Shown: positions 11,274 through 23,854 of the stretch, one piece after another
How positions within the stretch are numbered: position 1 is the first letter of the stretch
How the letters are laid out: every line of letters starts with the position of its first letter
From: Letharia columbiana
Taxonomy: Eukaryota; Ascomycota; Lecanoromycetes; Lecanorales; Parmeliaceae
Assembly: GCF_014066305.1 (NCBI RefSeq)
Contig: NW_023501065.1
Coordinates: 248,001-312,000, forward strand
Reading direction: 5' to 3'
Length of the DNA: 64,000 bases
The notes under the pieces: generated by a model
What the model saw: the letters and a program-made list of their open reading frames with translations, nothing else
Database searches by the model: none
Told to the model about the DNA's origin: nothing
Program-made: the position numbers and the translations under genes

Positions 11274-11639
11274 ATATAATAAGTAATTTTCGAAGAACTT
11301 TAGCGACTATATTATCTTTAAATTAGACTTTAAATATTTTATATATTATTAATATAGACTTATTAAAATATTAAATAATAAATTTAAATAGAATTATTAG
11401 ATAATATTTTATAATCTCTATTTATTAATTAAATATAACGCTTATATTAATATAGAGATTTACGCTAACGTTAAAATCTATAAATATATCTTTAAATATA
11501 TTTATAAAAGTAGCGATTAAGCTAATTTTTAAATAAAGTATAAGAGTAGTATAAATTAGAATAATATAGATCTAGATTAGATAAATAAGATTTAAGAGTA
11601 TTAAGATATATAATAAATAAGCTCTATAAAAGTCTATTA

Positions 11640-12270
11640 AAGAATTTTTAACTTTAAATTATATAATTATAATTCTTTTATTAAATAATTATCTATTTAT
11701 CTCTTAAATTAATATAATATAATATTTAATAATAATAATAATTTAAATTAGATAATTAATATAATATATAAACGCTAGATTAAGCTAAGAATCTTTTTTT
11801 AATTAAATTAATAATATTAATAGTAAAGATAAATAGAAAATCTCTTCTATATCGATCTATCGAAGTAATATATCTAAAAAAAAACGAGATATATTTAAAT
11901 AAAGTCTATATTAGAGGTATAGGAGTATTATTAAAAGAATATATTATATTAATTTAAACGCTAGAAAGCTCTTCTATCTATAATATCTTCTTCTAAATAT
12001 ATTAAATTCTATACCTATTCTTTAAAGACTTATATATAATAAATAGTAATATTCTTTCTTTTTATTATAATATCTATATAATAAAAGACTTATTTTATAA
12101 TAATATTAAATAAAATTAAGTATTAGATAAAATAGCGGCTTAGTAAAGAGAATATATCTTATAAGATCTCTTTATAATAATTCTATTATAATATAAATCT
12201 AATAACTCTCTAAATCTATAAAATAATTATAAATTAAGATATATAAATAATTTCTTTTTTATTAAATAGA
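11640..12270 (+). pseudogene. Helitron RepHel helicase fragment, RIP-decayed
   Basis: Translation by eye gives RIYYINLNARKLFYL near 11940, a stop at the expected arginine, then YLLLN. After a one-base frame change it reads FKDLYIIN near 12023, IIKDLFYNN near 12083, VLDKIAA and DLFIIILL near 12168. This order and spacing follow the fungal Helitron segment between the Rep and helicase parts (FYLR..LL, then a EDLRT-type motif, then an RGLL..D-type motif). It is broken by stops and one frameshift. No 5' TC or 3' CTRR end was located. Confidence 0.65.
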
Positions 12271-14429
12271 AATATTTTAAGTATAATATAAATAGCTTAC
12301 CGCGCTAACGATAATATTAAAATATTATAACTTTTTTTAATATAATATTTCTTTTTTTATATATTAAAACTTTTTATATTAGATTTTTTTTTTTAGTAAT
12401 TTCTTTTATAAGTTAAAGTACTTTAAACTATAGAATAAAAAGATTTCTACGCTAATAGTAGTTTTAAAATATCGCGATTTTTTTTAAATATAATATTCTT
12501 TTTTTAGTTATTAAAACTTTTCGCGCTAGATATATTTTTTCTTTTTTTATTCGTAAATAATTTAATTCTTCTTTTATATTTTATGTATATTTCTTAACTA
12601 ATATATATTTTTCTTTATTTAGATTATCTAATAATTTTATTTATATTCTTTAAACTTAATATTATATTCTTCTTCTATTAAATAATATATAATATAAATA
12701 AATTATTATTAAAGACTTCTATTTTTATTTAATTTAAATCTATTTAGAGAAAAATAATATTAGTTTTATAAAGAATATTAATCTTATTATCGACTTTAAT
12801 CTATTTATAATTTAGCGAGATTATAAATAATATTATATTAATAATTAAAATTAACTTCTACGCGAAGTATATAGTTATTAAATTAATATCTAAGATTAGA
12901 TATAGACGAGTTTTAATAATAATTAAATTATTATAACTAACGCTATTTAAAACGCGATTTCTTATTTTAATAACTAATTCTTCTTTTTTAATAATTATAA
13001 AGATATCGATAAGATTATATTTTAAAATATTATATTATAAAGAGTATAAAATAACTCTAAAATAGCTATTACTATAGCTTTATCTAATATTATCTTTATT
13101 TTTCTTTAAAATAATATTACTACTTATTCTCGCTTTAAAATTCTTCTTAATATTATTATTTAATTTAATTATAATATATCGATAAAGTCTAATTTAGCTT
13201 AGTTATTAAAGGCGATTAAGCTTATTTTCTAAGATAAGATCTTTATATAAAATCGTTACGATATTAAAATCGTTAATTATATACTCTAAAATATTTAAAA
13301 AAAAAAATTCTTTTAATAATATAATTATATATTTCTATAATAACTTTTATTAAATTTTTTTAGTTATTAAGAGTATTAAGTTAGATCGTATTACTTAAGC
13401 TATATTAAGAGTATCTTATCTTTAAAATTATATTTAAATTCTTAAATTAATAAAAAATATAGAACTTCAAAATTTAAATTTAATTAATTAAGATTAAATT
13501 AATATAAAGGAATTTATTTAAAGACTATTAGATATAAATAATAATATCTTAATAAGCTTCGAAAAATAAGAAGCTATCGATTAATTTATTAAGTAATTAT
13601 TAAATAATTTTATTACTTAGCTAATTAATACTATTTATAATAATCTTAATTTATATTAAATAGCTAATTTCTATATATTTAGAGTAATTCTTTATACTCT
13701 TAATAAGAATATCGCTTAATTTAATAATTAAGTTTTTAATAAGTTTTTTAAAACTAAGATTATTTATAATAGTAGAAATTAAGTTATTAATAAGAAAGAT
13801 AGCTTTCTTTTACTTATTAAAATAATAAATATCTTCGAATTAACCTCGCTTTTATCTTATTATTTAAAATTAAAATAGAATTATATAATAATACTATTAA
13901 GGAATTTAAAGTAGCGTATAAATTTATATAATAAGATATATTTATAAGTTAAGTATATTAGATTTAAGATATTTAATTACTATATCTTTAAAGGCGAATA
14001 TAATAATAAATAATATTATATATTATATATCCCTCTAATTTTATCTAATTCGAACGATTTATATATTTTCTTTCGATATATTTAATTTCTAATTCGATTA
14101 GTCTGTAATATAATAATTAATAAATTTTAGAATTAGTTATTATAATAAGTCGATTTATATTTATATCTTAATATTTTTATTTATAATTAATTATATATAG
14201 CTCTAAGTCGAGTTATTAGTAAAGTCGATTTATTAATTATAATTTTAGACAATTTATTAAGAAGATAATTTACTCGATTAATAAAATATATTAAAAATAA
14301 GGTTATTAAGTAGATATTTTTTTTTAGATAAAGATATAATTAATTAAGAATTTATAGTAATAGAAGTAAGCTATTTATTATATAGAAAGTAAATAGAATC
14401 TAATTTAACTTAGAGTTAAGGCTTTTATC
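12271..14429. other. Interior of composite element 1, unassigned
   Basis: RIP-mutated DNA that may continue the Helitron relic at its start. I could not follow a helicase P-loop. A few gcg-rich patches occur near 12455 and 12530. No other domain recognised. Confidence 0.35.
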
Positions 14430-14600
14430 TTCTTTATTAATTTTATAATAGTAAAAATAGGTTAAAAACGTATAATAAGCGATTAGAGTTCGATTTGATT
14501 TAGGGCTAAGGCTAAAATTCGATTTAATTTAGAAAAATCCAACTTTATTTAACTTAGAAAAATCCAACTTCATGAATTTAATTCATAGGCCTTTACTTGT
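14430..14600 (-). repeat. Segment G, reverse copy
   Basis: It is the reverse complement of 43419-43600: both contain aaaatccaact repeats, a ccctaagtcaaatcgaa-type stretch and the terminal palindrome atgaatttaattcat followed by aggcctttact. This copy is more RIP-mutated than the one at 43.4 kb. Confidence 0.75.
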
Positions 14601-14796
14601 AATATTTATAAAGAGCTAATTATTTTAGAGTATAAAACTTCTATATATAAGTTTTTAATAAGAAGATATAAGAGAGCTAGCGAGTTAACTTAAATGATTT
14701 AATTAAAGAGCGTAATAACTTTAAATTAATAATTAGTTATATATATAAATTTAAGATTTTATAACTTAGCTCTATCTTATTCTTTTATATATACTA
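14601..14796 (-). repeat. Right outer arm of composite element 1
   Basis: It matches 40455-40651 and 45250-45442: the aaaacttctatatataa segment, the aaagagcgtaataac segment, then the outer terminus. Strongly RIP-mutated compared with the other two. Confidence 0.75.
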
Positions 14797-15780
14797 ATAC
14801 TTAATAGAAGCTAGTAACTAATAGCTTAGCATGGCTTGATATTAAGATGTATTTAGACAATCAGATCTCATAGAAGAAGAATTATCCTTTTACCACCTAA
14901 GAAACGTCTTTCTTAGAAAATTTCTAAGAATCTTATACTATTATAATAGTGGTAGTAATATCTATATAATAGCAACCATTATATAATAGCTTACTACTAG
15001 AAATTAATAGAGTTCTCTATTAATATCAGACTAATTCGAAGTCGAGAATCCTTATACTTCTTAAAGTAAATTTTTTTTATGCTTTTTGAAATGGACGGAG
15101 AAACTTCGTATTTCTTTATTTTTCGCTACTTCTATAATTTATTAAGCTAGCTTTTTATAATATAGTCATTTAGATTTAATAGTTATAAGATTTTATTATC
15201 TTCGATTACTAAGTAAGCTCCTTTATTAATAAAATTATGAAAAAAAAAATACTTTATTAAGAATATCTTTAAATTTACTAGACTAGTATTATTATTATTA
15301 AGAGATTAACGAGTATAGTCTTACTCTTTATTACTTAATTCTCTTTTTTAATAAACTTAATTAGAAGATTAAACTATTAATCGTACTACTTTAAAAATAA
15401 TACTTTTTTTTTTTAAATCTATAATTTAGAAATATCGCTTTTTTAATTTTTTATCTATTAATAATACTTTAGAAATAAAAAAATATACTTCGCTAGAGTA
15501 AGTAGATATCTTATCTATTAGATCTCTAAATAGCAATCTTTAACTTATTATTAAGTTAAATAATTTATAACGTTATTTATTAGAAATCTTAAATATCTTT
15601 ATTAATAAGATTATTCGCTATTATAATAATAGTAGAATAATAAATAAAGAATTTAAAGTTAATTTTTTAGCTATTAATATAAAAAAAGTATTATTAATAT
15701 TATTAATCGCTATATAAGAAATTATTTAAATTTAAAATCTTCTAACTTATTAGATTTATTAGAAAATCTAGAAAATCTAG
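14797..15780. other. Unassigned stretch, first 300 bp less mutated
   Basis: Positions 14800-15100 keep CA and TG sites (for example gacaatcagatctcatag), after which composition is fully RIP-like. No domain, terminal repeat or RNA was recognised. Confidence 0.35.
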
Positions 15781-16092
15781 AAATATTCAAATTGTTGAAA
15801 GTAGTAAATGGAATACTTGGTTTATTAGATCTAACTGCAGAGAGCATTACGAATACATGTGTTACTAAGCCTCGGCAAATCTTCCTTACCTCGGCAAACC
15901 TTCTAATTCAGTTAGGTAACATATTTCGATACTCTTATATACTCGAAATATAGCTCGAATTAAACAAGTAGAAAAAACGAAAAAATATCCCTATTCTTCT
16001 ACCCCCTCTATTCGAGTAAATACTATATTCGAACGCCGGGTAATTAAGGTGAAGAGGGCATGTGTATAGAAAAATTTTTATTCACCCTATAT
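15781..16092. other. Less mutated island next to the copia fragment
   Basis: This stretch keeps many CA and TG sites and has repeated cctcggcaaa(t/c)ctt steps (about 15870 and 15890) and a taccccctctattcgag run near 16000, which on the minus strand is purine-rich. It could be the 3' flank or LTR of the minus-strand copia fragment that follows. No paired LTR was found. Confidence 0.35.
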
Positions 16093-17575
16093 AAAAATTC
16101 CATTTTTTATTAAAAAGCGGTTTTTTAAAAATTTTATTTTTAGTTTACTTAGTATATATTAAAGATTAATCGATTAAAGATTAAAAGTTTATAACGTTTA
16201 TAATAGAGTAAATAAAGTAAAAAGTCGAAATTTAAAAATAACTATATTACGTTTTAAGTATCTAGTTCTTAGCGATAGTAGCTAATAGCGATATACGCCT
16301 CGTATATAATACGTTAATAGAATAAGATATAGATAAGAGCGTTTTAAAAGAGCTTTAAAGATTTAATAGCGATAACGTTAAAGAAATAGCTATTTTAATA
16401 TAAAATAATAAGTCTATAGAGTGCTAAACTTAATATAATAACTCGATAAATAATTTAAATAGATTACTTAAGATATAGAGATTAATTAGAAATAGGCTTT
16501 TATATAAGTAATAAGATCGAAAGACTTAATTTACTCGAAATTTATTTATTTCTTAAAATATTAAAGTTAACTCTTTTTAATAATAATTTATTTATCTTTT
16601 AAGATATTAAAATTAACTCTTTCTTAATAATAAGCGTATCGCTAAAATATAAATTTATTTACTTTTTAAGATATTAAAGTTAACTCTTTCTTAATAATAA
16701 GCGTATTATTAGAATATAAAAAATAATTATTTTATAGATAAGGTTCTAGATTAATAAGTTTTCGAAAGAGCTTAAATTTATCTCTATATAGAGCTTTAAT
16801 AAATTTATTAATTATCTATTTATTAATAGAAATATATTTAAAATTTATATTATTATTAATAATTTAGTTATATATTTAATAATATTAAATATTAATATAC
16901 TTAATATAATTATAATACTAAGAGTTCTTTATTAAAGCAATTATATTTTAATTATTATTAAAGATAATAATTATTTAAAGTAATTTATTAAGATAAATTT
17001 AATTAAATAGTCTTCGAAGCTAAATAGCTTTCTTTATAATTTAAATTTAATCGATATATTTAATTTTATAGATAGATAATATAATAATAGCTTATCGCTT
17101 AAAAGATTAATTAATTATTCTATTTTTTAAATTATAGATATAATCTAAGATTAATTTATAAGTATTATAATTATTAATTTAATTAAAATTAATATAATTA
17201 ATTAGATTTTAAAGTAAATTTTTATAGATAAGATATTAATAAATAGTTATTTTAAAATATTAAAAAATCTACCTAGTAATCGCGTAATAAGCTTTAATAA
17301 AATTTAAAAAATATTATAAAATTATTAATATAGCGAATATAATATTAGATCTTATATTTAGTATAATATATATAAGAGATTTAATAGCTAATTAATAAGT
17401 TTTTAATAATTTAATAAATATTATATAATTATTCTTAACGAGAAGTAATTGCGTATTAATCTTTATAGAAGTAGACTATAATTTAAACTTTTATATTTTA
17501 TAATATTTAAGAAATTATTTAATATAGATTAATTAATTTAGATATAATATTTAATTAATATAATTATAGGTTATA
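16093..17575 (-). mobile_element. Ty1/copia 3' fragment, second family copy
   Basis: It is homologous to 32187-33420 of the full-length copia relic, from the noncoding 3' region (aaaaagcggttttt near 16110, atctagttctta near 16258) into the end of pol. On the minus strand the end of RNase H reads INKFIKAL near 16815, as in copia elements. The reverse transcriptase core is missing; the copy stops at about 17575. Confidence 0.65.
16543..16715. repeat. Short tandem repeat, three imperfect units
   Basis: Units containing aagatattaaagttaactc followed by tttcttaataataagcgtat start near 16543, 16589 and 16656. The second and third are about 67 bp, the first is shorter. They lie in the 3' noncoding part of the copia fragment and differ mainly by transitions. 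Confidence 0.7.
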
Positions 17576-17626
17576 ATTATATCTAAATTATAAGAGTAAT
17601 ATGAAAATATAGATATAAGAGTAATA

Positions 17627-17735
17627 TATAATAAAGATGAATATTCTTCTACTGAGAAGTAACTACTTATAATACTAAGCTAAGATTCTTATTAAGAGTA
17701 TCTTCTTAATAGATATAAAGATAAGTAAAATTATA
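17627..17735. repeat. LTR-like fragment homologous to 2810-2919
   Basis: The segment from TATAATAAAGATGA is the RIP-mutated partner of 2810-2919. It lies between the copia fragment and the minus-strand gypsy relic and could be an LTR remnant of either. Confidence 0.5.
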
Positions 17736-17946
17736 TATCTATATAGTTATAATAGCTTATTATAATAATATAATATTAATAAAAAGTATAGCGACCTCGA
17801 TATATATATAAGTAAAGAGTACTAGTAAAGTAAGTAAATATAGTAATAATTATATAGTTAATTTCTTTTTTCTTAATATTATAACCGCAATAGCTTTCTT
17901 TATAATAGATTTCGAAGATTTTATTAATAATAAGAGTATTATTATA

Positions 17947-18112
17947 ATAGTATAATTAATTATAAAAGATTTTTATAAATATAATAGAGATATTATAGAT
18001 AATAGCTCTAGTAGCGAAGATAGTAATAGTGTAATAGTATAATCGATTATAGAAGACTTCTATAAATACGTTGTTAATAGCGGAGGTAGTAGCTCTAATA
18101 GAGACGATATAG
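17947..18112 (-). repeat. Two-unit tandem repeat next to the chromodomain
   Basis: Units of about 88 bp, each with atagtataat(t/c)(a/g)attata at the start and a tagctctagtag or tagctctaatag segment. The second unit keeps more CG and CA-derived sites (tacgttgttaatagcggag). The repeat lies just past the chromodomain in the element's reading direction, so it may be a decayed low-complexity protein tail. Confidence 0.6.
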
Positions 18113-18159
18113 CGATCTTATAATCTTTTACTAATTCCGAAGTATCGCCTAGGTACTTA

Positions 18160-18245
18160 ATATTATATTATTAATTATATTTAGAATTATATTCTTTTTA
18201 ATATATTAGATATTTAATTAAATAATCTTTATTATAACGTCTAAT
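18160..18245 (-). pseudogene. Chromodomain of the minus-strand gypsy relic
   Basis: The minus-strand frame reads RYNKDYLIKYLIY, a stop, then KEYNSKYN, a typical chromodomain core (YLVKW-type strand followed by a Y..SWEP-type segment) with the last tryptophan changed. It matches the placement expected after integrase. Confidence 0.7.
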
Positions 18246-19719
18246 ACGCTTATTAAGTAAGAATTATAGTTTATATAATTTATAATTATTAATATCGCCT
18301 TTTATATAGATAGAATTAGATTTCTTTAATAGTAATTTATAAAAAGAGTTAATATTAGCGAATTATAATTCTAGCTATATTATATAAATATAAAATAAAC
18401 TTTTTAATAATTAGATATATCGAGATAATAAATTTATTTATCTATTTTAATAATAACGTCGAAAGAGTTAATATAGTATTAATTAATTTTATTTATCTTA
18501 ATAGTATTAATAGATTATAAGATAGAGTAATCTTTATAAAAATATAAGAGTATTTTATTTTATTTTCTAAAATATATAGATTAATATTTATAATTATAAT
18601 AAAATTTCTAAAATATTTAAATAAAGCTTATTATATTAATAGCTTTAACTTTAATAATAGCGTATATCTACTATAATAGTTTAAATAATATAATAAAATT
18701 AAGAGTTTTATTAAGAGAGAATTTATAGAATAGCTTATTTAATAACTTAGTTATAATAATTAATTATATATTATTAAAAAGTATTTATATATATAAGAGA
18801 ATAATAGACTATATAAAATGTTTTTCTAGAGTATATAAATAAAAATATAAAGCGATTTTAGTTATCTAATTAATTAATTTATTATTATTATTCGTTTAAG
18901 AATAATAAGCTATAGAGTATAATAGCTTAATTTTTAATCTATCGAATATAGCTTTTTATAGCTCTAATAAGAATTTAGAATCTCTATTAAATAATAAGAT
19001 CTTTAATACTTCTTAATTATCTATATCGAGGCGATCTAGTAATATAATAATTCACTCTTTAATATCTTAGATAAATTTATTAGAGATATAAGTAGTTCGC
19101 TTTATAAACTTATTTATAACGATTATTATATAATTAAATCTTTTATTAAATAATAATATAGTAAGAATAAAATTAAGTATTAAAATATAAAAAGATAGAG
19201 TAGAACTCTTTATAAATTATAGATAATTATAAGATTTATAGCGATAAGTTTACTTTATAATATTAGATATTTAGAATAGTATTTAATATAGTTATAAAGG
19301 TACTTAGATAATCTCTATATATACTATAATTTAAAGATTATATTAAAAGATTTTTCGAAATCTAGATAATTATTTTTATAGATAATTTTAAGAATATGTT
19401 TAATTAGCGATTAAGGCATATATAATTATTCTAAATTAATAAATTTATTCTTATAAAAAAGTAGATTAAAATTTATAATATTATAAATAAAAGAAAGCTT
19501 AGCGCCTTCGTCTTTACTATTAGCTTTATATTAATATTAATAATATTACTTATTCTTATTTAATATAAATTTATATTATATTTAGTAATAAGCTTATTAT
19601 AAAAGACTTTATCTATCTCTACTACGATAGTAGAGTAAATATAAATACTATTATAATCTATTATTTATATAATATAAATATATAAGATATTAAGCTTTAA
19701 ATAGTTTTTAAATAATATT

Positions 19720-20990
19720 AATTTATTAATATTAGTAAGGCGTAAGAGAGTATCTAATATAATATATTTCTTACTAGACTTATATCTTATATCGAGATAA
19801 AATTAATAAAGAAATAAAAAATAAAATATTAAGCGTATATTTAGTTTAATTATAAATATTATAAAAGTAATAAAAGATTACTTTATAATATTAAGAATAA
19901 CTAAATAAATAATTTAAATAATAATAGATCGCTTAAAAGATTCTATAAGATATTAAACCTTCTTAATAATTTATATAAATTCTACTATCTCGAATTTCGT
20001 AGACTAATAGTTCTTTTCGGCGAATATTAATATTCTTAATAAATATATAATTAATTTTATAATAATTTTAGATAGCTACTTAGTATTAGCTATAATAATA
20101 TATATTTTTTTAAATATAAAATATTTATACGCTAAAATCTTATTCTCTAAAGATATTTAGATTTATTTATAGATTTTTATTTAGATTAAAATATATAAAT
20201 AGCGAAGGCTTACTTAAAGCTTTCTTTAGACTTTTAAAGCTTTATTTCTTTTATAAGAAAGTCTTTAGTAAGCGAAGCTTAAAGAAGTAGATATAATGTG
20301 AATTACTTTTAATAGATATCTCTTTAAATAAATAAGTTTTTAATATTTATAGAGGATTAATAAATTATATATAGTAATAAATTAAATTTTTTAAATAGCT
20401 TATTAATTCGAGATAATACTTAAAATTATTAAGTATATTAAAATAAATAATCTTATTAATAGCTTTCAATTTATTCTTAATTATTATTATATTAAAGAAA
20501 TTAATCTAGCGACTTAATAGATTAATATTAAAAGATTTTAAAAAGATTTTAATAGGCGTAATAATAATATTATACTTAATTAAGATTTAAAATAACTTTT
20601 ATAAATATATAATATACTTCTTTAAGGTCTTAGAGTTTAATATAATATTATTAATATATACTTAAATAAAATCTTTAATAAGTCGTAGAATTTTATTAAT
20701 CTATCTCTATATATAAGCTATAGAATTTATATATTCTATAATTAACATATTAAAAATCTTTTAATCTTAATAAGAAACTATAATAAGTATATAGCGATTA
20801 TTATAGTAAATAAGTTATTAATAATAAAAAAGATATTATATCGAGTATAGATAAATAAATATATTCTAATAATCTTATTATAATATCTAATTATAATAAT
20901 ATAAAATATATATCTAAAATAATAAAGTTATTAAGGCCTCTAATATCTATTATAACTCTTTTCTTTCGCTTATTATTTAATAGTATTTTC
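19720..20990 (-). pseudogene. Gypsy reverse transcriptase, RNase H and linker, RIP-decayed
   Basis: On the minus strand the frame reads RVIIDIRGLNNFIILD near 20,966-20,920, then the catalytic box read as VYINNI, with YVDD decayed to YINN at 20,658-20,647. The RNase H to integrase linker reads YKSSKKYIILDTLLRLTNI at about 19,790-19,730, which corresponds to the KPGK...DALSR signature. Motif order and spacing fit Ty3/gypsy. Both catalytic aspartate codons have mutated to asparagine. Confidence 0.82.
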
Positions 20991-22399
20991 TAAATTATAA
21001 ATATAGGATAGTTAAATAAAATAGACTTAATAATATATTTAAATCTATCTTATTATTATAAATTATTAAATATACTATTAATTATCGCTTTATTATTAAT
21101 ATTTAAAAGATAAATTTTAATATAATTTAATTTTAGTAATTTATTTTATTAATTATTATATAGCGTAATCTTTATTTAATTATTTTTAAATATTTTAATA
21201 AAGTCTTTATCTTTTTATAAGATAGGAAATTTATTAATTAGATTTATTAGAATTTAAATATTATACTTATTACTATAGATTATAATATTATTTAATAATT
21301 TAATTTCTTTAATAAGATCTAATTAAGATATAATAGTATTATAAATAAGCTATAAGAGATTATTAGTTATACTTATTAATACTATTATAATAAAAATAGC
21401 TATTTTCTTAATTTAATTATTTATAATAGATTTATCTATAAAAGACTTCGATAAAGGCTTTATAAAGAAGATATTTTTATAATTAATTTCGTATAATATA
21501 TCTAAATAAAGCTTCTTAAGAATTTAGATGATTTAATTAATTTTATTTTTAATTAGAATTTTAACGATATATAAATCTATAAAATAAGCGTATAAAATTA
21601 AATTTCGCTATACTATTAATTCGAAAATATAATTTCTTTTAAATTATCCTTTAGAAGAGCTAATAAATATTATAATATCTATATAAAATACTATAATTAA
21701 AGCCTTATAAGTATAAATAATATATTTTTAATATAGATTATATTATTAATTAATAATATTAATAGCGATAATATAGCTATTAATATATATTTTATCTTAA
21801 ATAATATTAAGTATAATCTTTTTAAGATTTATAATATTATTTTCTAATAATATATAAGCTTTTAAATTATTAATAAAATAAATCTTTCTTTAAATATAAT
21901 AAAAAATCTTACTATTATTTATCTTATTAATAGAAATATATATTAAAATAAGAATATATTTATTAATATTATATATAATTATATCTAAACTCTTAATATA
22001 AAGAGATAAGATTATTCTTCGAATTTTTATAAGAGATAATAATAATAATTATTATAATTTATCTATTAAAATAACTCTATAATTAATATTAATATAAATC
22101 TTTTTATTAATAATATTAAATTATAGGCGTATAAAGATATAAGCGTAATTTTACTCTTAAAAGATAAATTTTATATTTAGATTAGACTTCTTAATAGAGT
22201 TAGAGTTAATAATTTTAATAAAATAGAAGTCGGCCTATACTTTAAGCCTTAATATCTATATTTAAATATTATATTTCGTATATTATATAATTTATATCTT
22301 ATATTTAATAATCTAATATTAAAATAAATAATTTTAAAATATAGAAAATATAGTGGAATTTTCTATAGAGAGCGTTTATCTAGTAAATATTTATAAGTT

Positions 22400-23850
22400 T
22401 TATTATTTTATAATTTAGATAAATATATTCTCTACTATTAAAATAAAAACCTTTAAAATAATAAATTATTTTTATTCTATATAAATTAAATATTATAATT
22501 TTGACTTAAAAGTAAGATAATTTCTTCGCGAATTAGTCGCTAGATTTTATTAAGTTATTTTATATATTTAATATATATAATATAATACTTCTTACTTTTA
22601 ATATTAGAAAGTTTTATAATATTTATAATTATAATTAATTTAAAGTAGAAAATATCTAGAATAGAATTAATCTAAAAAATATAAAAGTTTTTTACTATAA
22701 TAATATATATAAATATTTAAATTTATTTATATAAAAGCTAATATAGAAATACTTTATCTAAATAAATAAATTCTTTTATTCTAATAATAATAAAGTCGCT
22801 AATTTTAAATATAATTCGATATTTAGATTCTCTATATTTTAATAATTAATATTTTAACTTTATTTTAAACTTATTTTTAGCGTATTTAATATATTAATAT
22901 AATAAAATAAAGAAGAAGTAAGATATATTTATTTATAAAGCTTAACTTTTAATATTATTATAATCTAATATTACGAAGAAAAATTATATTAAGCTTATTA
23001 TAGTTAATTTAATATATTTATTATAATATTAAAATAAATAGATTATTATATTTAAAATCGATAGATTAAAGCGATTAATTTAGCTTTTTAATAAAAAATT
23101 TATTAAGATAATTTAAGATAATAGACTTCTTATATAATTTATCTTCTAAAATAATTAATTTTAACTTACTCTCTATATTCTTTTACTCTCTTTTAAAAAA
23201 TAGTAGTAATTATTTAAATAATATTAAATATTAAATATAAATTCTTTATAATTCTATTATTAATTTTAACTCGAAATATTATATTAAGTCGATAAATATA
23301 AAGCGAAATATCTAATAAACGCTTTTTTTAGATAATAATATCTTAATAATATCGCGATAGTTTATATATAAAATAAATACTTTAAAGTCTTTAAATATTT
23401 AAGTTAGCGGAGTATAACGATAGTTATTAAAATAATCTCTTATCGATACTTATCTTCTCTAGAGAAGATTATTAAATTATTTAAAATTATATACCTTTAT
23501 ATTATTTTAGTAAAATATAATTTAATATAAATATTTAATTTACTTATAAAAGTTTAAAACGCTATTATCTTTTTTAATAATATTTCTTCTATAATAAAAG
23601 ACTTTATAAACTTCTTATACTTCGAGCACTTTATTTTTTATATCTTATAATTCTTAAATATATTAAAAACGTCTAACTCGTTATTAAATTCTTATTAAGA
23701 TCCTATTAATATTATATCTTTAGATAAAATAAGTTTTTTTTTATATTTAAATTTCGACGATATAGCGAGAGCGATATATTAAAATAGTTTTTAAAATAAT
23801 TTTTTTAACTAATATAATAGAGTAATTATATTATTTCTATTTTCGCTAAT
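22400..23850 (-). other. 5' part of the minus-strand gypsy relic, related to 51.5-53.4 kb
   Basis: Not decoded with confidence. It shares the run aaatataattcgatatttag with 52534-52553 and similar flanks (aataataataaa before it in both), so a diverged second copy of this sequence lies at about 51.5-53.4 kb. Confidence 0.4.
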
Positions 23851-23854
23851 TAGA

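Larger units (their letters stand above)
10674..14796. mobile_element. Composite element 1 with inverted arms
   Basis: The left end cagtatatataatagaataa and the right end (tattcttttatatatacta, ending 14796) are inverted copies of the same outer arm. Inside are arm repeat A (10674-11273), an interior with a Helitron helicase relic, and segment G in reverse (14430-14600). Flanking bases ATAT and ATAC could be a short target duplication, but the AT context makes this weak. The structure parallels 40693-45442, with a different interior. I infer a family of foldback-like or nested elements sharing arms. The class is uncertain. Confidence 0.5.
17900..23850 (-). mobile_element. Ty3/gypsy chromovirus relic on the minus strand
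   Basis: Reading toward lower coordinates: an RT core near 20,990-20,600, an RNase H to integrase linker at 19,790-19,720, and a chromodomain at about 18,240-18,165. Gag and protease would lie at about 21.5-23.8 kb but were not decoded with confidence. The outer limits are set by the neighbouring copia fragment and Tc1 element, and no LTR pair was confirmed. RIP stops are present throughout. Confidence 0.75.
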
